The position numbers and the translations under genes were made by a program. A DNA stretch of 32,080 nt, from assembly GCA_030611105.1 (NCBI GenBank), contig JAUWQL010000028.1, forward strand, positions 1 to 32,080, given 5' to 3'. Shown piece after piece: positions 1-8,700 of this stretch. Each line of letters starts with the position of its first letter. Positions within the stretch are counted from its first letter, which is position 1. The stretch is from Bacteroidales bacterium (lineage in GTDB: Bacteria; Bacteroidota; Bacteroidia; Bacteroidales; UBA12077). A model generated the notes under the pieces. It did no database searches, was not told the origin of the DNA, and saw nothing but the letters and a program-made list of their open reading frames with translations.

Positions 1-19
1 TCCCCTCAAATTTTAACAA

Positions 20-51
20 ATAAAAAACCAGAATCTTTCTAAACTGGTTTT
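20..51 (-). terminator. Rho-independent terminator of tRNA-Ser
   Basis: An 8-bp stem (AAAACCAG at 24-31 with CTGGTTTT at 44-51) with a 12-nt loop lies just past the 3' end of the tRNA. On the minus strand it is followed by a T-rich run. It fits a terminator for the tRNA transcript. Confidence 0.7.
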
Positions 52-60
52 AACTTATTG

Positions 61-148
61 CGGAGAGGGGGGGATTCGAACCCCTGGTATCCTAATCGAG
101 TACGCCAGTTTAGCAAACTGGTGGATTAAGCCACTCTCCCACCTCTCC
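61..148 (-). tRNA. tRNA-Ser (anticodon GCU)
   Basis: Read on the minus strand, this is an 88-nt class II tRNA. The acceptor stem GGAGAGG (5' end at 148) pairs with CCTCTCC (68-62), and the discriminator G is at 61. The anticodon stem-loop CCAGTTTGCTAAACTGG has anticodon GCT at 114-112, which reads AGC/AGU serine codons. A long variable arm, as expected for tRNA-Ser, precedes a T arm with the TTCGAAT loop. CCA is not encoded, so it must be added after transcription. A promoter lies upstream at 210-239, and a partial second copy of the 5' end sits between promoter and gene. Confidence 0.95.
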
Positions 149-157
149 ATTTATCGA

Positions 158-198
158 GGATTAAGCCTCCCGATAGCTATCGGGACTCCCACCTCTCC
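158..198 (-). repeat. Partial copy of the tRNA-Ser 5' end split by a palindrome
   Basis: Positions 158-167 repeat 123-132 of the tRNA exactly, and 185-198 repeat the tRNA 5' end (133-148) apart from a 2-nt loss. Between them is CCCGATAGCTATCGGG (169-184), a perfect 16-bp palindrome with relatives elsewhere in the window. In transcription order the broken copy comes first, then about ten bases, then the real tRNA. The second GGAGAGG could pair with the acceptor 3' strand in place of the authentic one. It is a relic of a duplicated tRNA gene or a palindrome-linked duplication; a functional role is inference only. Confidence 0.8.
168..185. repeat. Short palindromic repeat, perfect copy
   Basis: TCCCGATAGCTATCGGGA is a perfect 18-bp palindrome that sits inside the broken tRNA copy. 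Related copies are at 9854-9871 and 23851-23868, all noncoding. Confidence 0.7.
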
Positions 199-209
199 AA
201 AATGTTGCA

Positions 210-239
210 CAAAAGTATAAATTTGATCTTTATTACCAA
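210..239 (-). promoter_or_regulatory. Bacteroidota-type promoter for tRNA-Ser
   Basis: The minus strand reads TTTG (-33 element, TTG at 239-237), 19 nt, then TACTTTTG (217-210), which matches the -7 consensus TAnnTTTG. Transcription would start near position 203, so the transcript begins at the broken tRNA copy and then enters the authentic tRNA. Confidence 0.75.
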
Positions 240-243
240 AAAA

Positions 244-280
244 AACCTGAAAAAGATTATAATAATTCCTTTTTCAGGTT
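244..280 (-). terminator. Terminator after floA
   Basis: A 12-bp inverted repeat (AACCTGAAAAAG at 244-255, CTTTTTCAGGTT at 269-280) is flanked by T runs on both strands. It closes the clpS-nfeD-floA group on the minus strand and lies directly against the tRNA promoter. Its symmetry would allow it to act in both directions. Confidence 0.75.
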
Positions 281-295
281 TTTTTATCTTTTCTC

Positions 296-1270
296 CTATT
301 TTTTATCTTTTTTGCCTGGCTTTGCAATTGAATCCCGCATTTTTGTGTCAGCTTCAATATTTTTGAATTTATAATAATCCATTATACCAAGATTACCTTG
401 TCTAAATGCGTCAGCTATTGCTAAAGGAATCTTCGCTTCTGCTTCAATAACTTTTGCACGAGCTTCTTGAGCTTTTGCTATCATTTCCTGCTCTTCTGCA
501 ACTGCCATTGCTCTTCGCTCTTCAGCTTTTGCCTGAGCAATATTCTTATCGGCATTGGCCTGATCCATCTGTAATACAGCACCAATATTTTTACCAATAT
601 CAATATCAGCAATATCAATTGAAAGAATTTCGAATGCAGTTCCGGCATCCAAACCTTTGTCCAATACAACACGTGAAATTGCATCAGGATTTTCCAAAAC
701 TTCTTTATGCGATTTCGATGAACCAATTGACGAAACAATACCTTCGCCAACACGTGCAAGAACTGTATCTTCTCCTGCACCACCAACCAATTGTTTAATA
801 TTGGCACGAACGGTGACACGTGCTTTTGCAATTAACTGAATACCATCCTTTGCAACTGCTGTTACAGGAGGCGTATCAAGAACCTTAGGAATTACAGACA
901 TTTGCACTGCTTCTAACACGTTACGCCCGGCCAAATCAATAGCTGTAGCCATATTGAATGGTAAACCAATATTAGCTTTTTCTGCTGATACCAATGCATG
1001 AACAACATCAGGAACTTTTCCACCAGCAAGATAGTGAGCTTCCAAATCATTTCTGTTTAGAATTAAACCAGCTTTGGTTCCTTCAATCAATGCACCAACA
1101 ATAAGTGATGGTGGAACTTTACGCCATCTCATAAAAATTAACTGTAACAAAGAGATTTTTACACCGGAAACCAGTGCCTGAAACCATAATCCGATTGGTA
1201 TTAAATACAATAACAAATAAAGTAATATAATTACTCCTACTATTATTCCTACTAAAGGTAATAATTCCAT
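296..1270 (-). CDS. floA: Flotillin-like protein FloA
   Basis: This 324-residue protein belongs to the bacterial flotillin-like FloA (UPF0365/YqfA) family, which scaffolds lipid-raft-like membrane microdomains. Residues 1-32 form a hydrophobic hairpin that anchors the protein from the cytoplasmic side. A band-7/PHB-like domain follows, with the typical stretch [21 protein letters not shown] long Ala/Glu/Lys coiled coil at about 235-285 (repeated [16 protein letters not shown]-type heptads) would drive oligomerisation. Its length matches the family norm. The gene lies 6 bp after a short nfeD, the usual partner of floA (known from families such as Bacillus yqeZ-yqfA), and ends just before a terminator. 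The assignment is firm; the client proteins are unknown. Confidence 0.95.
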   Translation of the reverse strand: MELLPLVGIIVGVIILLYLLLYLIPIGLWFQALVSGVKISLLQLIFMRWRKVPPSLIVGALIEGTKAGLILNRNDLEAHYLAGGKVPDVVHALVSAEKANIGLPFNMATAIDLAGRNVLEAVQMSVIPKVLDTPPVTAVAKDGIQLIAKARVTVRANIKQLVGGAGEDTVLARVGEGIVSSIGSSKSHKEVLENPDAISRVVLDKGLDAGTAFEILSIDIADIDIGKNIGAVLQMDQANADKNIAQAKAEERRAMAVAEEQEMIAKAQEARAKVIEAEAKIPLAIADAFRQGNLGIMDYYKFKNIEADTKMRDSIAKPGKKDKK

Positions 1271-1276
1271 AATAAT

Positions 1277-1744
1277 TTAATTTAAAGGTTTTACAATAAG
1301 ATGTGATCTGTCAATTTTTTTTACTTCAATTTTTGTTTTAGGATCAATATATGAACTTGAAGATTTTACTTCATAAAATTTATTATTAATTAAGGCTTTT
1401 CCATAAGGATTTAATCGTGTAACCGTTTCTCCTGTATCACCTACATTTATTTCAGAATCAAGAGATGTACTTGTCTTTCCTTCAATTTTTGAGCGTAATG
1501 CTATTTTCTCCCAGGTTTTTGAACGTAACATTATAACCACAGAAAAAATCGAAATGATTGCAGTTGAACCTAGAATGTAATGCCCAACCGGTGTTCCATA
1601 CTCCTTATATCCAAAGTAAATACCAACGACAATCAGGATAGCTCCGGTAATACCAGCAATTGTAACACCGGGAATAATCAAAAACTCAACGTAAAAAAGG
1701 ATAATACCAAGAACGATTAAAAAGAGAATAGCAGTTAATGACAT
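1277..1744 (-). CDS. NfeD-like short membrane protein
   Basis: This 155-residue protein has about three hydrophobic segments: residues 4-22, a second ending near 45 and a third near 55-72. A C-terminal soluble part of about 60 residues (GDTGETVTRLNPYGKALINN onward) has the OB-fold pattern of the NfeD C-terminal domain. It lacks the N-terminal ClpP-like serine protease domain of long NfeD proteins, so it is the short form. Short NfeD proteins occur next to flotillins and are thought to help organise them. It sits 6 bp upstream of floA and 5 bp downstream of clpS, so the three genes are probably one transcript. Confidence 0.88.
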   Translation of the reverse strand: MSLTAILFLIVLGIILFYVEFLIIPGVTIAGITGAILIVVGIYFGYKEYGTPVGHYILGSTAIISIFSVVIMLRSKTWEKIALRSKIEGKTSTSLDSEINVGDTGETVTRLNPYGKALINNKFYEVKSSSSYIDPKTKIEVKKIDRSHLIVKPLN

Positions 1745-1749
1745 ATTTG

Positions 1750-2031
1750 TTAATTTAAAGATACGGTTAAATCTTTTTCGAGAAGCCTGTTGTACATTGC
1801 TTTGAGTTGTTCATATTTTCCAATTTTAACATCACACTCACCGCGATAATGAACTATATATGTACACTGCTCTGCCTGAACCGAATCATGATCACATATT
1901 TCAATTAATGAGTCAATTACATACGTAAAATCATGAATATCATCATCATGCAATATCAATGAATAATCATTCCCTTTTTTAGGGTTCTTCTCCAAATTAG
2001 GATTCTTCTCAAAATTCCTCTTACTATTCAT
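1750..2031 (-). CDS. clpS: ATP-dependent Clp protease adaptor ClpS
   Basis: This 93-residue protein matches the ClpS fold after a charged, probably flexible N terminus (residues 1-22). ClpS binds the ClpA/ClpC N domain and delivers N-degron substrates. YSLILHDDD (23-31) corresponds to the family LxNDD segment, and VHYRGECDV (60-68) carries the conserved substrate-pocket histidine H61. QAEQC (52-56) is also typical. The usual Asn of NDD is His28 here, a position that contacts the substrate amino terminus in characterised ClpS, so specificity could differ. It is the first gene of the clpS-nfeD-floA group. Confidence 0.85.
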   Translation of the reverse strand: MNSKRNFEKNPNLEKNPKKGNDYSLILHDDDIHDFTYVIDSLIEICDHDSVQAEQCTYIVHYRGECDVKIGKYEQLKAMYNRLLEKDLTVSLN

Positions 2032-2108
2032 AAATTATGTTTATCTGTTACTATTATGAAAGGCCTAATATACAATATAAATCAATATAAAGATATTATT
2101 TTTTTTTG

Positions 2109-4385
2109 TTATTTAGTGATTTTCCTTGCCTGTTCTAAAGGGATTTGATTTTCAGCAAAATAAGCATGAATTTCAATTTCTTTTTTCACTATTGCTTCTA
2201 ACTTACCTTTCAAAGAAAACGCATTTTCGTATGTTGAAAATGATTTTATTATAAAAATTATCACATCATCTTTATCCTCTAAAAATAATTCTACACTTTC
2301 AGGTAACTCAATTTTTATTTTATCAATAAATAATGAATTTTTTAAACTGACCCAACCTTTTAAAACATAAATTATCGACAAGTCATCGGCAGTTTGTGAA
2401 TCCTCCTCTAAACCTTCAGTTAATTCTACATTAGGGAACTTATCTTTTCCCGATTCAAGCTTAACTGCATTTTTTACAGGTATGATATTACCATTATTAA
2501 AAGCTACAATATATGCATCTTTAAAACTTTTACTTTTAACCAAAGGTAGATTTTTTTTTGCTTCGGACAATTGCAAAAACTTACCGGCAAAATATTTCCG
2601 AATATTACTATTTTCTTTTTTTATACAAGATAAAGGTGTTAGACCTTTAAAAACACCAGGCGTTTTTGGAGTACTAAATGCTCCTAACTGAATCATATAC
2701 AATATTCCGTCCGGTAAAGATTCGTTTGTAGGAATAGGGTTAACGGAATTGTAATTTGATGGTATTTTAATTCTTAACCCCAAGTCAGAAGGCTTAGATG
2801 TTTTTTCCGACACTTCTTCAATAATTTTTAGTTTTGATTTAGATATGGAATCCTGAACAGGTTCAACATAAATATTTTTACTTTTGTTCAGTTCTTCTTC
2901 AGTATTCCTAATTCTTTTATTTTTTGTTGTTTGCAAATCTTCATATATTGATTTTTGTGATGCTAAATTAGCTTGTTCTATTTCTCTGACTCTTTCGTAG
3001 CAACTATCAGCTTTTTTCTGTAATGAATAAATTTCTCTTTCAAGTTCTATAATTGTATTTGACAGTTTAGCACGCTCCTGACCTTCTTCAGTATAATCGA
3101 AAACCAACCTCTTTTCATCAATAATCCACCTTAACGAATCTGCTTTTAGCTGGTAATTAATTGCCAAACTCAACAAACTATCATATTCAGATTTATATAA
3201 AAAAGTTCCTTCGTTTTTAATTTTTATGAATTCATGCTGACCAGATACAATTCTTTTATCTGCATACTTTCTTTTTTTAGTCTCCTCTGGAACTATATTA
3301 ACGCTCAATCTTGAGAATTCTAATAATTCCTCATGATTTTTAAGTTCAATATATGGTTCCGAATTATTCAATTTTAATTTATAAACTATAACATTGGGTT
3401 CTGTAGTTTCTCTGTCCGATGTAAAAAATGCTGTTTTTTTATTAGGTGATGGAACAAATAGTATATCATTAAACGGTGAATTAATCGGAAAATCTAAATT
3501 CTCAGGTTCAGTCCACTCTTGGTTATCCCAACTCCACGTGCTACGGTACAAATCATACCCTCCCATACTATAATGTCCTTTGGATGCAAAGTACAATGTA
3601 GTACCATCGGAATGCAAATACGGATAATTTTCGTCAAAGGGTGTGTTAATTATATCACCAAGATTTTCAGGTTCGCTCCACGAAGTATCGGTTAAACGAG
3701 TAATCCTGTAAATATCGTAATCGCCACGTTTTTTATTTTTTGCCGAAAAATAAAACATTTCGTTTCTTTTGAGAAAGTCCGGCACATACAAAACAGAATT
3801 CTCCACTAAAGAATCCTTTTTCTGGTTAAAATATTCAAATCGATCAACAAATCTTCCTTCCAAATCGTCAAATTGATAGTTTTTATAAAAATCATTTTGG
3901 TCGGTAATTGTTTTGCTATACACAGAAGGCTTTTTAATATACTTAATAAGATACAAACCATTCTGAGCCATTGCAATATGATTCTGAACATTTAACTCCT
4001 TTAATTGCTTTTTGCCGGCTCTTTTCTCGAACCATTGTAAGTTTTCAACAGCTTTCTCAAACTGATAGTTTTTTATGTAAGCTAACCCAAGATAATAATA
4101 TACGTCATCGGGAACTTCTTTGGTTGCTGCAAATCGCAAGTATTTTATAGATATTGACGGATCTTTATCTAAATGTAATAAACATCTGCCAAAATAGTAA
4201 TTGTAAGTAGGTTCTTTAGGATAAATATTCAGTATTTCCTTAAAATAGGGATAAGCCTCTTTATAGTTCCCCTCCTGAATATTTATATAAGCAGTTTTTA
4301 ACTTATCGAGATTATCATCGACTTGCGCCCGTGTATTTACAGAAGCAACAAGAAGAAACGAAAATAAGATTATATATTTTCCCAT
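2109..4385 (-). CDS. TPR/PD40-repeat envelope protein with SPOR-like C terminus
   Basis: The open frame reaches 4412, but ATG at 4385 is preferred. It gives a clean signal peptide (MGKYIILFSFLLVASVNTRAQ), and a TAAATTTG element at 4415-4422 would start transcription at or inside the longer version. The exported protein has TPR-like helices over the first ~150 residues. PD40/WD40-like blades follow, seen as FYFSAKNKKRGDYDIYRI, LYFASKGHYSMGGYDLYRS and AFFTSDRE. A charged coiled-coil region of about 90 residues comes next, then a SPOR-like domain starting MIQLGAFSTP and ending DAYIVAFNNG. TPR plus PD40 architecture is known in Bacteroidota envelope proteins such as PorE and PorE-like proteins, but here SPOR-like sequence replaces an OmpA domain. 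The exact function is unknown; periplasmic, peptidoglycan-linked scaffolding is plausible. Confidence 0.8.
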   Translation of the reverse strand: MGKYIILFSFLLVASVNTRAQVDDNLDKLKTAYINIQEGNYKEAYPYFKEILNIYPKEPTYNYYFGRCLLHLDKDPSISIKYLRFAATKEVPDDVYYYLGLAYIKNYQFEKAVENLQWFEKRAGKKQLKELNVQNHIAMAQNGLYLIKYIKKPSVYSKTITDQNDFYKNYQFDDLEGRFVDRFEYFNQKKDSLVENSVLYVPDFLKRNEMFYFSAKNKKRGDYDIYRITRLTDTSWSEPENLGDIINTPFDENYPYLHSDGTTLYFASKGHYSMGGYDLYRSTWSWDNQEWTEPENLDFPINSPFNDILFVPSPNKKTAFFTSDRETTEPNVIVYKLKLNNSEPYIELKNHEELLEFSRLSVNIVPEETKKRKYADKRIVSGQHEFIKIKNEGTFLYKSEYDSLLSLAINYQLKADSLRWIIDEKRLVFDYTEEGQERAKLSNTIIELEREIYSLQKKADSCYERVREIEQANLASQKSIYEDLQTTKNKRIRNTEEELNKSKNIYVEPVQDSISKSKLKIIEEVSEKTSKPSDLGLRIKIPSNYNSVNPIPTNESLPDGILYMIQLGAFSTPKTPGVFKGLTPLSCIKKENSNIRKYFAGKFLQLSEAKKNLPLVKSKSFKDAYIVAFNNGNIIPVKNAVKLESGKDKFPNVELTEGLEEDSQTADDLSIIYVLKGWVSLKNSLFIDKIKIELPESVELFLEDKDDVIIFIIKSFSTYENAFSLKGKLEAIVKKEIEIHAYFAENQIPLEQARKITK

Positions 4386-4414
4386 TTTATAATAAAGCAT
4401 TAACAAATGCAATA

Positions 4415-4422
4415 CAAATTTA
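4415..4422 (-). promoter_or_regulatory. -7 element upstream of the TPR/PD40 gene
   Basis: The minus strand reads TAAATTTG, a full match to TAnnTTTG. No perfect TTG is seen 19-20 bp upstream (TTTA is there instead), so the promoter is only moderately supported. It favours the start codon at 4385. Confidence 0.45.
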
Positions 4423-4595
4423 ATATACCTTTAACACAGGTAAAAGAAAATCATTAATAAGTTTTATATTTTTTTAATATTCAGTAAATTAAATAATTAT
4501 TTAACCTGTTGATAAAAGATTTATAAACAATAAAACTCAAATCCTGTCTTATCAATGATATTTTTTAATTTTACAATTCATAATTTTAAATCATA

Positions 4596-5060
4596 ATGAC
4601 AAATTTGGAAGAAGGAAACAAAGCACCCAACTTCACAGGAGTTGACCAAAATGGAGAGTCTATTTCACTAGATCAGTATAAAGGTAAAAAAGTAGTTTTG
4701 TATTTTTATCCAAAAGACAACACCCCCGGATGTACTGCTGAGGCTTGTAACTTAAGAGATAATTACAGTGATCTTCTAGAAAAGGGCATGAACGTTATAG
4801 GAGTTAGTCCGGATTCGGAAGAATCTCATAAAAAGTTTATTGAAAAATTTGATTTGCCTTTCAGATTAATTTCTGATCCTGACAAAGAAATTCTAAAATT
4901 ATATAAGGCATGGGGAGAAAAGAAATTGTATGGTAGAACATACGATGGTGTTTTAAGGAAAACATACATCATCTCCGAAGATCAAACCATAGAAAAAATA
5001 TTTGAAAAAGTAAAAACAAAAGATCATACCAATCAAATTTACCAGGAATTGAAAATCTAA
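4596..5060 (+). CDS. bcp: Thioredoxin-dependent thiol peroxidase (Bcp/PrxQ peroxiredoxin)
   Basis: This 154-residue cytoplasmic peroxiredoxin of the AhpC/TSA Bcp-PrxQ subfamily reduces hydrogen peroxide and organic hydroperoxides with thioredoxin as donor. The active-site block PKDNTPGCTAEACNLRDNY holds the peroxidatic cysteine C46 and the resolving cysteine C51, five residues apart, as in two-cysteine Bcp proteins. The N-terminal GNKAPNFTGVDQNGESISL is the typical family opening, and the length is normal. It is 18 bp upstream of recA on the same strand, so an oxidative-stress function probably shares a transcript with DNA repair. A near-consensus -7 site TAATTTTA (4566-4573) lies upstream, without a clear -33 element. 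Confidence 0.95.
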   Translation: MTNLEEGNKAPNFTGVDQNGESISLDQYKGKKVVLYFYPKDNTPGCTAEACNLRDNYSDLLEKGMNVIGVSPDSEESHKKFIEKFDLPFRLISDPDKEILKLYKAWGEKKLYGRTYDGVLRKTYIISEDQTIEKIFEKVKTKDHTNQIYQELKI

Positions 5061-5078
5061 AAGCAAATAAATAAAATC

Positions 5079-6101
5079 ATGGAAAAGGAAAAAAAAGAAA
5101 ACAACATCAATAAGGAAAAACTAAAAGCTTTGCAGCTTACCCTTGATAAAATTGATAAAGACTATGGTAAAGGAACCATTATGAAAATGGGTGACAAAGC
5201 CGTAGCAGATGTACCATCCATTTCAACAGGTTCTATTTCATTAAATAGAGCTTTGGGAATTGGAGGATTTCCCAGAGGCCGGGTTATTGAAATATACGGG
5301 CCGGAAGCATCGGGTAAAACAACATTAGCAATGCATGTTGTTGCTGAGGCGCAAAAAGCTGGCGGAATAGCTGCCATAATTGATGCCGAACATGCGTTTG
5401 ATCGATTCTACGCAGAAAAATTAGGAATTGATGTTGAAAATCTGTTAATCTCTCAACCCGACAATGGTGAGCAGGGCTTGGAAATTACAGATCATTTGAT
5501 TCGATCCGGAGCTGTTGATGTGGTTGTAATTGACTCTGTTGCTGCACTTACCCCTAAAGCCGAAATTGAAGGCGATATGGGCGATTCCCGAATGGGTTTG
5601 CAAGCTCGTTTAATGTCTCAAGCATTGCGTAAACTCACTGCAAACATTAGCAAGACCAATACTTGTTGTATTTTTATTAACCAGCTACGTGAAAAGATTG
5701 GTGTAATGTTTGGCAATCCTGAAACTACTACAGGTGGTAATGCATTAAAATTTTATGCTACGGTACGTATTGATATTCGCAGAATAGGTCAAATTAAAGA
5801 TGGTGAAGATATTTCGGGAAACAGAACAAGAGTTAAAATTGTAAAAAATAAATTAGCACCACCATTCAAAAAAGCTGAATTTGATATAATATATGGCGAA
5901 GGAATATCAAAACTTGGAGAAATAATTGATATTGGAGTTGATCAAGAAATTATTAAGAAAAGTGGATCATGGTTTAGTTATGGAGAAACAAAATTGGGAC
6001 AAGGACGTGAAGCTGTTAAACAATTATTGAAAGACAATCCTGAATTAGCCGATGAACTTGAAACAAAAATTCACGAATCATTTACAAATAACAAGGGATA
6101 A
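5079..6101 (+). CDS. recA: Recombinase A
   Basis: This 340-residue RecA, close to the usual length, forms ATP-dependent filaments on single-stranded DNA for homologous recombination and supports SOS-type cleavage. Walker [10 protein letters not shown] lies at residues 74-82 with catalytic Lys80. The [15 protein letters not shown] block, [22 protein letters not shown] (Walker B region and loop L1), [21 protein letters not shown] (loop L2) and the C-terminal acidic tail region are all present. It lies between bcp (18 bp upstream) and an S9 peptidase gene (6 bp downstream). No recognisable LexA-type operator was seen upstream. The N-terminal 20 residues are unusually Lys/Glu-rich. Confidence 0.98.
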   Translation: MEKEKKENNINKEKLKALQLTLDKIDKDYGKGTIMKMGDKAVADVPSISTGSISLNRALGIGGFPRGRVIEIYGPEASGKTTLAMHVVAEAQKAGGIAAIIDAEHAFDRFYAEKLGIDVENLLISQPDNGEQGLEITDHLIRSGAVDVVVIDSVAALTPKAEIEGDMGDSRMGLQARLMSQALRKLTANISKTNTCCIFINQLREKIGVMFGNPETTTGGNALKFYATVRIDIRRIGQIKDGEDISGNRTRVKIVKNKLAPPFKKAEFDIIYGEGISKLGEIIDIGVDQEIIKKSGSWFSYGETKLGQGREAVKQLLKDNPELADELETKIHESFTNNKG

Positions 6102-6107
6102 TATATC

Positions 6108-8192
6108 ATGAAAAGATTACACTTAATATTGGGTATTGTGTTTATTTTGATCTTTTTTTCATGCTCAAAAGAAAAAAAACTTGAAATAAACAACCCTGTT
6201 GACAAAATCCAACTATCGTCTGATATTCTAACTCCTGAAGTTCTATGGTCGTTTGGAAGAGTTAGCGGAGTGGAAATTTCACCAGATCACTCAACTGTTT
6301 TATTTGGAGTATCATTTTACAACATAGAAAAAAACAGGGGAAACAGGGAATTATTCATATTGCCTGTTGACGGTGGAGAAGCTACTAATATTACTAATAC
6401 TGAATCGGGCGAATATTCTGCTATTTGGCGCCCTGATGGTAAAAAAATAGGGTTTTTAAGTACGGAAAGCGGTGATTTACAAATGTGGGAAATGAATCCG
6501 GACGGTTCTAATCGTATTCAAATTTCTGATATTGAAAATGGAATTAACGGATTCAAATATTCTCCCGATCAAACAAAAATAGTTTTTATTAAAGATGTAA
6601 AATTAGACAAATCAGTTGTGGATATGCACCCTGACCTTCCAGAAGCAGAAGCCCGAATCGAAACAGATTTAATGTACCGACATTGGGATCGGTGGCACGA
6701 TTATACTTACAGTCATATTTTTATTGCCGACTATGATGGTAAATCGTTAAGCAATTCCATTGATATAATGGAAGGTGAAAGATTCGACAGCCCTATGGAA
6801 CCTTTCGGAGGAATGGAACAAATCAACTGGAACCCTGACAGTGAAGAAATAGCTTACACTTGTAAGAAAATGGTTGGAAGAGAATATACTTTATCAACCA
6901 ACTCTGCTATTTATATTTATAATCTGGAATCGAAAGAAACCAAAAATATAACTGAAGGAATAATGGGATACGATGTAAGTCCTGTTTATTCTCCTGATAG
7001 TAAAATGATTGCATGGGAAAGTATGGAAAGAGATGGATACGAATCTGATCAGAACAGATTATTCATACTTAATTTCGAAAGCGGCGAAAGAAAAGATTTT
7101 ACTGCAGATTTTGACCAGAATGTACATGCTTTATCCTGGACAGATAATAGTAAATCAATTTATTTTAAAAGCGACTATCATGCCAGATTCCAAATCTATA
7201 ATTTAAATATTGAATCTGAAGAAATTAAGCAAATTACTGATGGAATACATAATTACAGGTCGGTACATCCATTTGGTGATAAGTTAATTGGAGCTAAACA
7301 AAGTATGACTTTACCGACTGAAATATTTGCAATTAATCCTGAAACGGGTGAAGAAACTCAACTGTCATTCATAAATAAAAATCTTCATGACCAGTTAACT
7401 TATGGAAATATTGAAGAAAGATGGATTAAAACAACCGATAACAAAGATATGTTAGTTTGGGTTATTTACCCGCCACATTTCGATCCTGACAAAAAATACC
7501 CGACTTTATTGTATTGTCAGGGAGGTCCTCATGGATCGGTTAGCCAGTTTTATTCATATCGCTGGAATTTCCAAATGATGGCAGCTAACGATTATATTAT
7601 TGTTGCTCCTAATCGCCGTGGATTACCATCGTTTGGACAGGAATGGAACGATCAAATTTGTGGCGATTACGGTGGACAAAATATGAAAGATTACTTTAGT
7701 GCAATAGATGCCTTGGCTCAGGAACCTTATGTTGATGAAAATAACCTGGGAGCAATTGGTGCAAGTTATGGTGGCTTTTCTGTATTCTGGATTGCAGGTC
7801 ATCATGAAGGCAGATTTGATGCTTTCATTGCACACGATGGTATTTTCAACTTTGAAGCTATGTACCTTGAAACAGAAGAAACGTTCTTTATTAATTGGGA
7901 TATTGGCGGGCCATACTGGGATAAATCTAATAAAAAATCTTATGATAACTCACCTCATAAATTTGTTGATAAATGGGATACTCCAATTATGGTGATTCAT
8001 GGTGAAAAAGATTATCGTATTGTATATACCCAGGGAATGAGTGCATATAATGCTGCACAGTTAAGAGGTATTCCAAGTAAATATCTGCATTTCCCTTACG
8101 AAAACCATTGGGTATTAAGTCCGCAAAATGGCATATTATGGCAAAGAGAATTTTTTAGCTGGCTCGATCAATGGCTTAAAGATGATGAATAG
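6108..8192 (+). CDS. S9 family (prolyl oligopeptidase/DPP-like) peptidase lipoprotein
   Basis: This 694-residue exported peptidase opens with a lipoprotein signal (hydrophobic residues 4-17, lipobox FFSC), so it is probably lipid-anchored in the envelope. About 390 residues of beta-propeller/PD40 repeats follow (for example EYSAIWRPDGKKIGFLS and GYDVSPVYSPDSKMIAWES). The C-terminal alpha/beta-hydrolase domain has Ser553 in GASYGGFS, Asp635 in HGEKDYRI and His667 in ENHW, a complete catalytic triad. The family removes di- or oligopeptides, often next to proline. It starts 6 bp after recA and is followed by a strong terminator, so it appears to be the last gene of the bcp-recA cluster. Substrate specificity cannot be read from sequence. 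Confidence 0.93.
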   Translation: MKRLHLILGIVFILIFFSCSKEKKLEINNPVDKIQLSSDILTPEVLWSFGRVSGVEISPDHSTVLFGVSFYNIEKNRGNRELFILPVDGGEATNITNTESGEYSAIWRPDGKKIGFLSTESGDLQMWEMNPDGSNRIQISDIENGINGFKYSPDQTKIVFIKDVKLDKSVVDMHPDLPEAEARIETDLMYRHWDRWHDYTYSHIFIADYDGKSLSNSIDIMEGERFDSPMEPFGGMEQINWNPDSEEIAYTCKKMVGREYTLSTNSAIYIYNLESKETKNITEGIMGYDVSPVYSPDSKMIAWESMERDGYESDQNRLFILNFESGERKDFTADFDQNVHALSWTDNSKSIYFKSDYHARFQIYNLNIESEEIKQITDGIHNYRSVHPFGDKLIGAKQSMTLPTEIFAINPETGEETQLSFINKNLHDQLTYGNIEERWIKTTDNKDMLVWVIYPPHFDPDKKYPTLLYCQGGPHGSVSQFYSYRWNFQMMAANDYIIVAPNRRGLPSFGQEWNDQICGDYGGQNMKDYFSAIDALAQEPYVDENNLGAIGASYGGFSVFWIAGHHEGRFDAFIAHDGIFNFEAMYLETEETFFINWDIGGPYWDKSNKKSYDNSPHKFVDKWDTPIMVIHGEKDYRIVYTQGMSAYNAAQLRGIPSKYLHFPYENHWVLSPQNGILWQREFFSWLDQWLKDDE

Positions 8193-8217
8193 ACTTTAAT
8201 TAATAACATAACTGCGT

Positions 8218-8248
8218 AAAGGCTGGAATCATTCATTTCCAGCCTTTT
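8218..8248 (+). terminator. Terminator of the bcp-recA-S9 peptidase cluster
   Basis: An 11-bp stem (AAAGGCTGGAA at 8218-8228 with TTCCAGCCTTT at 8237-8247) and an 8-nt loop are followed by T-rich sequence. It lies 26 bp after the peptidase stop codon. Confidence 0.85.
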
Positions 8249-8310
8249 GCTTTTAATCTCAAAATCATGTAAATTTAGTGTGATTTTTATTCGGTAATAA
8301 AGCTTAAACA

Positions 8311-8700
8311 ATGTACACTATTTTCCATTTTTTATTAATGATTGCTTTTTTGATTATATATGTTTTGGCATTTATAATTGTAAAGCCTTTCCTGCTAAAC
8401 TATAAAAGATTGGTTTCTACTTTAATTTTTAAAATTTCTTACTTAATTTATATAGCTGTTCTTCTAATTAGTGTATATTTATTTATGTTATATGGCCCAA
8501 ACGATATTGAACATCAAATAAGCGAAGTGTTCTTTTTTACTTTATTAACTTGTTTGTTTATTCCTAATCTGGCGATACTATTTAGAAGAAATTTTAAAAA
8601 ATACAGGAAACATTACAATTACTTATTTTCATTGATAAATCTTACAATAACTATTTTTATCATTTATAAATTAGATCAATTTAACTGGTTTATTTTCTAA
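8311..8700 (+). CDS. Small multi-pass membrane protein of unknown function
   Basis: This 129-residue protein is not recognised. Hydrophobicity suggests four membrane helices at about residues 5-25, 37-60, 70-90 and 105-123. A basic loop (RRNFKKYRKHYN) between the third and fourth should face the cytoplasm. Its stop codon overlaps the 3' end of the converging miaA gene by 4 bp. It follows a terminator and so should have its own promoter; none matching the consensus was found. The ATG start at 8311 and unbroken frame support a real gene, but it has no diagnostic motif. Confidence 0.6.
   Translation: MYTIFHFLLMIAFLIIYVLAFIIVKPFLLNYKRLVSTLIFKISYLIYIAVLLISVYLFMLYGPNDIEHQISEVFFFTLLTCLFIPNLAILFRRNFKKYRKHYNYLFSLINLTITIFIIYKLDQFNWFIF

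Noticed and set aside
454-839. Open frames on the strand opposite floA
   Set aside because: They are antisense to a clear flotillin gene and have low-complexity Gln/Tyr/Leu composition with no motif.
7009-7995. Alternative-frame ORFs inside the S9 peptidase gene
   Set aside because: The main frame carries the full catalytic triad and propeller; the others are frame shadows.
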